Source: an uncultured Collinsella sp.
GTDB taxonomy: Bacteria; Actinomycetota; Coriobacteriia; Coriobacteriales; Coriobacteriaceae
DNA length: 10,614 bases
Direction: 5' to 3'
Assembly: GCA_902475865.1 (NCBI GenBank)
Contig: CABSBK010000015.1
Location: forward strand, 1 to 10,614
Under the pieces are notes generated by a model. The model ran no database searches. It worked only from the letters and a program-made list of their open reading frames with translations, and was not told where the DNA came from. The translations under genes were made by a program, and so were the position numbers. This document shows, in pieces, positions 6,463 through 10,614 of the stretch. Each line of letters starts with the position of its first letter. Position 1 is the first letter of the stretch.

Positions 6463-7308
6463 CTACTCCTGCGGCATGGCAGGCATGGCCACTGTAGCGC
6501 CCGGGTCCTCGCCGGCGCCGTCAACGAGCGGCAGCGCTCCCTCGCGCGCGGGGGCAACCGGAGCCGTCGCCGCACCACCGTAGACAGCAGCGGGGGCCTC
6601 ATGGCTCTCGGCGGTCGCGCCCTCGGTATCGATTACCTCCTGCGGCTCGTCGTCAAAGCTCGGGACGCCCTGGGGCTCCGCGGGCTCGGGCTCGGAGGCA
6701 GCCTCGGCAGGGGCATCGTTGACAGACTCGGCGGCAGCCTCGGCAGGTGCCTCGCCCTCGGTCACGTCCCCGGCCACGCCCTCGGCGTTCGCGGCGGCGA
6801 CGGCCTCGTGCGGGTCCTTGCCCTCGGCCTCGGCACGCATGCCCAGCACCAGGTTGCGCAAACCCGCGACCGTACCGTCCACATCGGGAGCGGGCTGGTC
6901 GGCATGCAGATAGGCCCAATCCATCATAAAGGTCGCCGAAGACAGCGCGCCGATGGCCAGCGCATCGTCGGGACACGAAAGCTCGACCTCAAAGACGCGC
7001 TCGTCGTGCTCACTCACGCGAGTGCGGCCGCACGAAATGCTACCAGCAAGCCCGGTCTCGTTCATGAGCTCGACCGTTACGTGCTCCAGCAGATGGCAAA
7101 GCTCGGTCTGGCCCATGCAGTCCTGGAATTCGCGACCGGAATCGCCCAGGCACAGGTGCTTGGCAATCGCGGGCACCAGATAATACACGCGCGCCGTGGC
7201 CTCGATATCCTCCGAGGTCATGAGCGGCATGCCGGGGTTCACCAGCACATGCGCGCAGATCTTGTCCTCGCTGACGGTGACCTTAAGGATGTTGAACAGG
7301 CCTGCCAT
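6463..7308 (-). CDS. Cyanophycin synthetase N-domain-like protein with acidic low-complexity tail
   Basis: The protein has 281 residues. The N-terminal 130 or so look folded and carry a pattern I associate with the N-terminal domain of cyanophycin synthetase: LVPAIAKHLC (44-53), then a Gly/Phe segment, ELCHLLEHVTVELMNETG (69-86), and GRTR (94-97). In the synthetase this reads roughly as P-G-L-x-x-H-x-C-S, then H-x-x-E-H-x-x-x-E-L-Q-x-x-A-G, then G-R-T-R. The ATP-grasp and Mur-ligase domains are absent: from about residue 140 the protein is a Glu/Ala/Pro-rich tail with no predictable fold. No signal peptide or membrane segment is visible. The ATG has GGGGAG four nt upstream. It lies 24 bp after the CorC-type gene and probably shares its transcript. 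The role is unknown, and the homology is by eye. Confidence 0.75.
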   Translation of the reverse strand: MAGLFNILKVTVSEDKICAHVLVNPGMPLMTSEDIEATARVYYLVPAIAKHLCLGDSGREFQDCMGQTELCHLLEHVTVELMNETGLAGSISCGRTRVSEHDERVFEVELSCPDDALAIGALSSATFMMDWAYLHADQPAPDVDGTVAGLRNLVLGMRAEAEGKDPHEAVAAANAEGVAGDVTEGEAPAEAAAESVNDAPAEAASEPEPAEPQGVPSFDDEPQEVIDTEGATAESHEAPAAVYGGAATAPVAPAREGALPLVDGAGEDPGATVAMPAMPQE

Positions 7309-7332
7309 AACTCTCCCCTACTCTTCCTTGCC

Positions 7333-8706
7333 CTACTCGTCGCCGTCGTGCGGGTCCGCAGAACCCGCGTCCGACGCCGCCGGCTCATCGGCCGAGGGCT
7401 CGGAATCCTTCTTATCGGTTTCGGCCGGAGCGATCACGCGAATGAGCGAGATGCGCTGGCCACGCATCGACTGCACCTTAAACTTGTACCCCGCAACCTC
7501 AAACACCTCTCCGATGTCGGGCACCGAGTCGCAAAGCTCCAAAATCCAGCCGGCGATGGTCTCATAATCATCGCTTTCCTCGAGCGGCCAACCAAGCTCA
7601 ATCGCGTCATCGCACGAAAAACGCCCATCGACAAGCCACTCGCGGCGCGAAAGGCGCGTGAGGTACTTGTTGTCGGGATCGAACTCGTCCTCGATCTCGC
7701 CCACGATCTCCTCGACGATGTCCTCGATGGTGATGATGCCGGCCGTGCCGCCGTACTCGTCCACGACCACCACGATCTGGTCGTGCGAGGTCTGCATCTC
7801 GGACAGCAGCGGCAGGATGTCCTTGGTGTCGGGCACAAAGGTGGCGTCGCGCAAAAAGTCGGCGATGGGCTGGTCGCCCTTGCCGTCGAGCGAAGGCTGG
7901 ATCAGGTCCTTGATGTGCGCGATGCCGGCGACGTTGTCGGGATCCTCGTGATAGACGGGGATGCGGCTAAAGCCGGTCTGGCGCATGGCGGACAGCACGT
8001 CAGCGACCGTCTCGTCGTCCTCGCACATGGTGGTGTCCACGCGCGGCACCATAACCTCGCGGGCAACGGTGTCGCCCAGGTCGAAGATCTCGTGGATCAT
8101 GCGCTTTTCCTCGTCGAGCAGATCATCCTGCTCCGAGACCATGTACTTGATCTCTTCCTCCGAGACGTTCTGGCGGTCATCGGCGCTCTTGATGCGCAGG
8201 ATGCGGGCCAGGCCGTCGGAGCAGGCACCGGTCAGCCACACGAGCGGGCGGGCAATCTTTTGGAACACGGAGAGCGGTCCCACGACCTGCTTGGATACGC
8301 CTTCGGCGTTAGCCAGGCCGATGCGCTTGGGCACAAGCTCGCCAACCACGATGGACACGAAGGCGACGGCGACGGTGATGATGACCGGCGCCAGGCCGCG
8401 CGCGATGGCGGAAAGCGGCGCGATGCCAAAGCTCATGAGCCACGTGGCAAGCGGGTCGGACAGGCTCGTCGAGGCGACGGCGGACGAGGCAAAGCCCACG
8501 AGCGTGATGGCGACCTGGATGGTAGCCAACAGCTGGTCGGAATCGGCGGCCAGCTTAATGGCGCGCTCGGCACGCTTGTCGCCTTCCTCGGCATCGTGCT
8601 CCAACACGGCGCGCTTAGCCGTGGTGAGCGCCATCTCGGACATGGAGAAGTAGCCGTTGATGAGGGTCAAAACGAGGGTGGTGATAAGGGAGATGGTTAT
8701 GTCCAT
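7333..8706 (-). CDS. CNNM/CorC (hemolysin C)-family cation transporter, DUF21-CBS-CorC_HlyC
   Basis: The protein has 457 residues, a usual length for the family. The membrane DUF21/CNNM domain (about 1-175) starts at the first residues and includes NGYFSMSEMAL (17-27) and GELVPKRIG (122-130), both family signatures. A CBS pair follows (about 215-335, with VMVPRVD at 218-224 and VVDEYGGTAG at 314-323), then a CorC_HlyC domain (about 345-428) and a short acidic tail. Bacterial members such as CorC and MpfA export Mg2+ or protect against excess Mg2+ and are controlled through the CBS domains. The old name hemolysin is misleading. The only ATG that keeps the first helix is at 8706; its GGAGG lies 15 nt upstream, which is unusually far. 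It is followed after 24 bp by the cyanophycin-synthetase-N-like gene. Confidence 0.9.
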   Translation of the reverse strand: MDITISLITTLVLTLINGYFSMSEMALTTAKRAVLEHDAEEGDKRAERAIKLAADSDQLLATIQVAITLVGFASSAVASTSLSDPLATWLMSFGIAPLSAIARGLAPVIITVAVAFVSIVVGELVPKRIGLANAEGVSKQVVGPLSVFQKIARPLVWLTGACSDGLARILRIKSADDRQNVSEEEIKYMVSEQDDLLDEEKRMIHEIFDLGDTVAREVMVPRVDTTMCEDDETVADVLSAMRQTGFSRIPVYHEDPDNVAGIAHIKDLIQPSLDGKGDQPIADFLRDATFVPDTKDILPLLSEMQTSHDQIVVVVDEYGGTAGIITIEDIVEEIVGEIEDEFDPDNKYLTRLSRREWLVDGRFSCDDAIELGWPLEESDDYETIAGWILELCDSVPDIGEVFEVAGYKFKVQSMRGQRISLIRVIAPAETDKKDSEPSADEPAASDAGSADPHDGDE

Positions 8707-8707
8707 C

Positions 8708-8726
8708 GGGAGTTTCTCGAACCTCC
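8708..8726 (-). promoter_or_regulatory. Distant ribosome site in a small hairpin before the CorC-type gene
   Basis: On the minus strand GGAGG (8726-8722) is the only good Shine-Dalgarno match and lies 15 nt before the ATG at 8706. CTCCC (8712-8708), directly before the ATG, can pair with it to form a 4-bp stem with a 10-nt loop. This could hide the site or shorten the effective spacing. The stem is short, so the effect is uncertain. Confidence 0.35.
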
Positions 8727-8814
8727 AAGATTCGGGACGTTAGGGTAAAACGTTGATGGCGGATAGGGCAATTGCGCTGGTGACCGAGCGGGGGCACGGG
8801 CGCTGGCGTGGTCG

Positions 8815-9498
8815 CTAGATTACGAAGAGGATCACCGCCATGAACTGGAAGATGCTGCCGGCGAGCACCCACAGGTGAAACACGCTGTGCAGATAGCGCA
8901 CGTTTTTGGCGATATAGAACGGCACGCCCGCGGTGTAGCACACGCCGCCGACGGCGAGCAGGGCAAGTGCCACGGGGTTGAGCAGCGCCACAAGTTCGGG
9001 CAGCTTAAAGACAACGAGCCAGCCCATCAGCAGGTAGACCAGGCCACTTACCCAGTGCGGTTGACGCTCGCGCATAAAGCACTCGAGGGCGATGCCGATA
9101 ATGGCGATGGCCCATACGGCAAAGAACAGCGCAGGGCCGCCGTCATTTGCGAGTGTGATGAGGCAAAACGGCGTATAGCTGCCGGCTATGAGCAGGTAGA
9201 TGCAGCTGTGGTCGATAATGCGGAACACGCGCTTGGCGCGCGCGGGTTGAATCGCGTGGTAGAGCGTGGAGGCAAGGTATTCGAGGATAATGCTGACACC
9301 ATAGACAATCGCCGCGGCCATGTGGGCCGGGCCTCCGCCGCGCAGGGCGGCGAATACGATCAGGAGCACCAGACCCGCGATACCCAGCAGGCAGCCGACA
9401 CCATGGGTGACGGAGTTCATGATCTCCTCGCCCACCGTGTAGTGTGGAACGGCCGCGGTCTTGGGTCGCGGCTTAGAACTGTCGCTCGAATCGGACAT
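8815..9498 (-). CDS. trhA: Hemolysin III / PAQR-family membrane protein (TrhA-like)
   Basis: The protein has 227 residues from the ATG at 9498, with seven hydrophobic segments. Family features are GEEIMNSVTHGVG (23-35), S-T-L-Y-H (77-81), DHSCIYLLIAGSYTPF (96-111) and HSVFH (204-208). The Asp and His residues match the putative zinc site of PAQR-type membrane hydrolases. Bacterial members have been linked to membrane lipid homeostasis rather than to haemolysis. An in-frame TTG at 9516 would add six residues, but it has no ribosome site. The GGAGG overlapping the TTG lies 11 nt before the ATG, so I prefer the ATG. The gene has its own promoter and lies 108 bp upstream of the CorC-type gene; no clear terminator separates them. 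Confidence 0.88.
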   Translation of the reverse strand: MSDSSDSSKPRPKTAAVPHYTVGEEIMNSVTHGVGCLLGIAGLVLLIVFAALRGGGPAHMAAAIVYGVSIILEYLASTLYHAIQPARAKRVFRIIDHSCIYLLIAGSYTPFCLITLANDGGPALFFAVWAIAIIGIALECFMRERQPHWVSGLVYLLMGWLVVFKLPELVALLNPVALALLAVGGVCYTAGVPFYIAKNVRYLHSVFHLWVLAGSIFQFMAVILFVI

Positions 9499-9533
9499 GC
9501 CGGTTACATCCTCCAACGTAAAGAGTTCTCAAC

Positions 9534-9571
9534 ACTATATCAAAGCGTCTAGGTACGTGCGAAATTTGCAC
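9534..9571 (-). promoter_or_regulatory. Promoter of the hemolysin III gene with overlapping palindrome
   Basis: On the minus strand TTCGCA (9563-9558) and TATAGT (9539-9534) are separated by 18 bp, about 36 nt before the ATG at 9498. The near-perfect palindrome GTGCgAAATTTgCAC (9557-9571) overlaps the -35 box and could be a repressor or activator site. Confidence 0.5.
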
Positions 9572-9605
9572 CATACGTGACCCTTTGTTTACCCATTCTT
9601 TGCCT

Positions 9606-9619
9606 GTTGACGCATCAAC
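9606..9619. promoter_or_regulatory. Operator-like site 1, GTTGACGCATCAAC
   Basis: The 14-bp inverted repeat GTTGA-CGCA-TCAAC overlaps the -35 box of the hydrolase promoter. It agrees with the site at 9651-9664 at 12 of 14 positions (shared GTTGACGYATYAAC), as expected of two binding sites for one dimeric regulator. Confidence 0.5.
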
Positions 9620-9635
9620 GGCGAACGTCCATAAT
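9607..9635 (+). promoter_or_regulatory. Promoter of the alpha/beta hydrolase gene
   Basis: TTGACG (9607-9612) and CATAAT (9630-9635) are separated by 17 bp. Each differs from the sigma-A consensus at one base. The start of transcription should fall near 9642, giving a leader of about 43 nt that contains the second operator-like site and the AGGAG ribosome site. Confidence 0.7.
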
Positions 9636-9650
9636 GCGCTTGCATTAAAT

Positions 9651-9664
9651 GTTGACGTATTAAC
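9651..9664. promoter_or_regulatory. Operator-like site 2, GTTGACGTATTAAC
   Basis: This is the second copy of the 14-bp motif, 45 bp downstream of the first and between the predicted transcription start and the ribosome site. It sits in a longer partial inverted repeat, ATGTTgACGTATtAACAT (9649-9666). A protein bound here would block elongation; bound at both sites it could loop the promoter. Confidence 0.5.
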
Positions 9665-9684
9665 ATCTTATAGGAGAATACCGC

Positions 9685-10614
9685 ATGGCTCAAAACGCAC
9701 GTTCCCATCGAAAGCTCAAGATGGCCGGCATCGTTGCACTGGTGGTTGTCGTTGTGCTGCTCGGATTTGCCGGCAACTTCCTGTTTGACTTCGCGCTGAA
9801 TCCCCGCGCGCCGTACACCATGAAGATGATGCAGGATAGCAAGAACGACAAAGACGGTGAGCAGCCGGATGCCGAGGCCACCGAGGCACGGGCATGGTTT
9901 AAAGAAAACCGCAAGAGCAGCAGCCTTACCGCAGATGACGGAACCGAGCTCGCCGCTTGGTATTTTGCCGCCTCGGAGAACACCCACGATTACGCCGTCT
10001 GCCTGCATGGATATACCAACGAGCCCATCGGCATGGCCCGATACGCCAAGCGCTTCCACGACCGCGGCATGAACGTGCTCGCGCCTGCCGCCCGCGCCCA
10101 CGAGCGCTCCGGCGGCGACTATATCGGCATGGGCTGGCCCGAACGGCTCGATGTCGTTGCATGGATTGGGCGGATCGTTCAGGCTGACCCCGAGGCGCGC
10201 ATCCTGGTCTTTGGCGAGTCGATGGGTGCAGCAACTGCCATGAACGTCGCGGGGGAATCTCTGCCCGCAAACGTAAAATGCATTATCGAGGACTGTGGTT
10301 ATACGAGTGTTTGGGACGAGTTTTCTCTGCAGCTCAAGGACGTGTTCGGCCTGCCCAGCTTTCCCTTGCTCGATGTAGCAAACTTGGTGTGTAACGTGCG
10401 CGCGGGCTACGACTTTCATACGGCGAGCAGTGTGGAGCAACTCAAACACGCGACGGTTCCCATGCTGTTTATCCACGGCGACCAGGACACCTTTGTGCCG
10501 TACAGCATGCTCGACCAAAACTACGACGCGTGCGCCAGCAAGGTCAAGCAAAAGCTCACCATCCATGGCGCCACCCACGCCAAGAGTGCGCAGGTCGACC
10601 CCGAACTCTACTGG
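9685..10614 (+). CDS. Membrane-anchored alpha/beta hydrolase (serine hydrolase), 3' end outside the window
   Basis: The first 310 residues are visible and the frame is open to the last base. AGGAG lies 8 nt before the ATG. A short basic stretch and one hydrophobic segment (about 13-35) form an N-terminal anchor or uncleaved signal, putting the catalytic domain outside the membrane. The fold shows an oxyanion-hole HGYTNEP (108-114), the nucleophile elbow GESMGA (177-182, Ser179), a likely acid in HGDQDTFVP (Asp268) and a likely catalytic His298 in GATHAKS. Most lineage members have GHSMG at the elbow; Glu replaces His here. The family includes lipases, esterases and peptidases of the YqkD/ABHD type, and the substrate cannot be told. 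The gene is divergent from the hemolysin III gene and has its own promoter with two operator-like sites. Confidence 0.88.
   Translation, partial: MAQNARSHRKLKMAGIVALVVVVVLLGFAGNFLFDFALNPRAPYTMKMMQDSKNDKDGEQPDAEATEARAWFKENRKSSSLTADDGTELAAWYFAASENTHDYAVCLHGYTNEPIGMARYAKRFHDRGMNVLAPAARAHERSGGDYIGMGWPERLDVVAWIGRIVQADPEARILVFGESMGAATAMNVAGESLPANVKCIIEDCGYTSVWDEFSLQLKDVFGLPSFPLLDVANLVCNVRAGYDFHTASSVEQLKHATVPMLFIHGDQDTFVPYSMLDQNYDACASKVKQKLTIHGATHAKSAQVDPELYW

Noticed and set aside
8712..8727. GGTTCGAGAA, resembling a tRNA T-arm
   Set aside because: No acceptor, D or anticodon arm can be built around it. It is the stretch between the ribosome site and the start of the CorC-type gene.
6175..8748. 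857-codon open frame on the plus strand
   Set aside because: It lies antisense to three genes with clear domains, reads as His/Arg/Gly/Asp-rich text without any domain, and is the usual mirror frame of GC-rich coding DNA.
9499..9516. TTG start for the hemolysin III gene
   Set aside because: There is no ribosome site upstream of the TTG, and the GGAGG overlaps the TTG itself. The ATG at 9498 is better placed.

Overview
The window looks like chromosomal DNA from a Gram-positive, moderately high-GC actinobacterium of the class Coriobacteriia. Collinsella or a close relative is my best guess. This rests on base composition, GTG starts preceded by strong GGAG-type ribosome sites, the family mix (PRC-barrel proteins, YtxH, NRAMP-related Mg2+ transporter, MgtE-sensor protein) and actinobacterial codon use. 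No database was searched, so the genus is an inference. I see no mobile element, CRISPR array, tRNA or rRNA. Eight complete genes lie on the minus strand. One partial gene on the plus strand runs off the right end.

Reading the minus strand from right to left: a divergent promoter region (9499-9684) separates a hemolysin III/PAQR membrane protein (8815-9498) from a membrane-anchored alpha/beta hydrolase (9685 to the end). The hydrolase promoter carries two near-identical 14-bp operator-like sites. Below it come a CNNM/CorC-type cation transporter (7333-8706) and, 24 bp later, a protein whose N-terminal part resembles the N-terminal domain of cyanophycin synthetase, without the catalytic ligase domains (6463-7308). 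A separate transcription unit with a perfect TATAAT holds a YtxH-type membrane protein (5937-6332) overlapping a double PRC-barrel protein (5182-5937). After a hairpin (5131-5160) comes a membrane-anchored NodB-fold protein whose deacetylase metal-binding residues are replaced (3703-5109).

The left third is a two-gene operon, probably for magnesium. The first gene (1538-3382) encodes a PRC-barrel/MgtE_N/CBS sensor fused to a membrane domain that lacks the MgtE pore motif. The second (267-1529) starts 8 nt after its stop codon and encodes an NRAMP-family transporter. Its metal-site residues are changed in the way expected of NRAMP-related Mg2+ transporters (DPGN to DAGG, TM6 MPH to APW). The operon has an extended -10 promoter, a roughly 205-nt structured leader and a good intrinsic terminator (214-249).

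The most interesting candidates are the sensor plus NRAMP-related transporter pair with its leader, the stand-alone cyanophycin-synthetase-N-like protein, and the apparently dead NodB protein. With the CorC-type gene about 4 kb away, magnesium handling is a recurring theme. Nothing in the sequence proves that these units work together.
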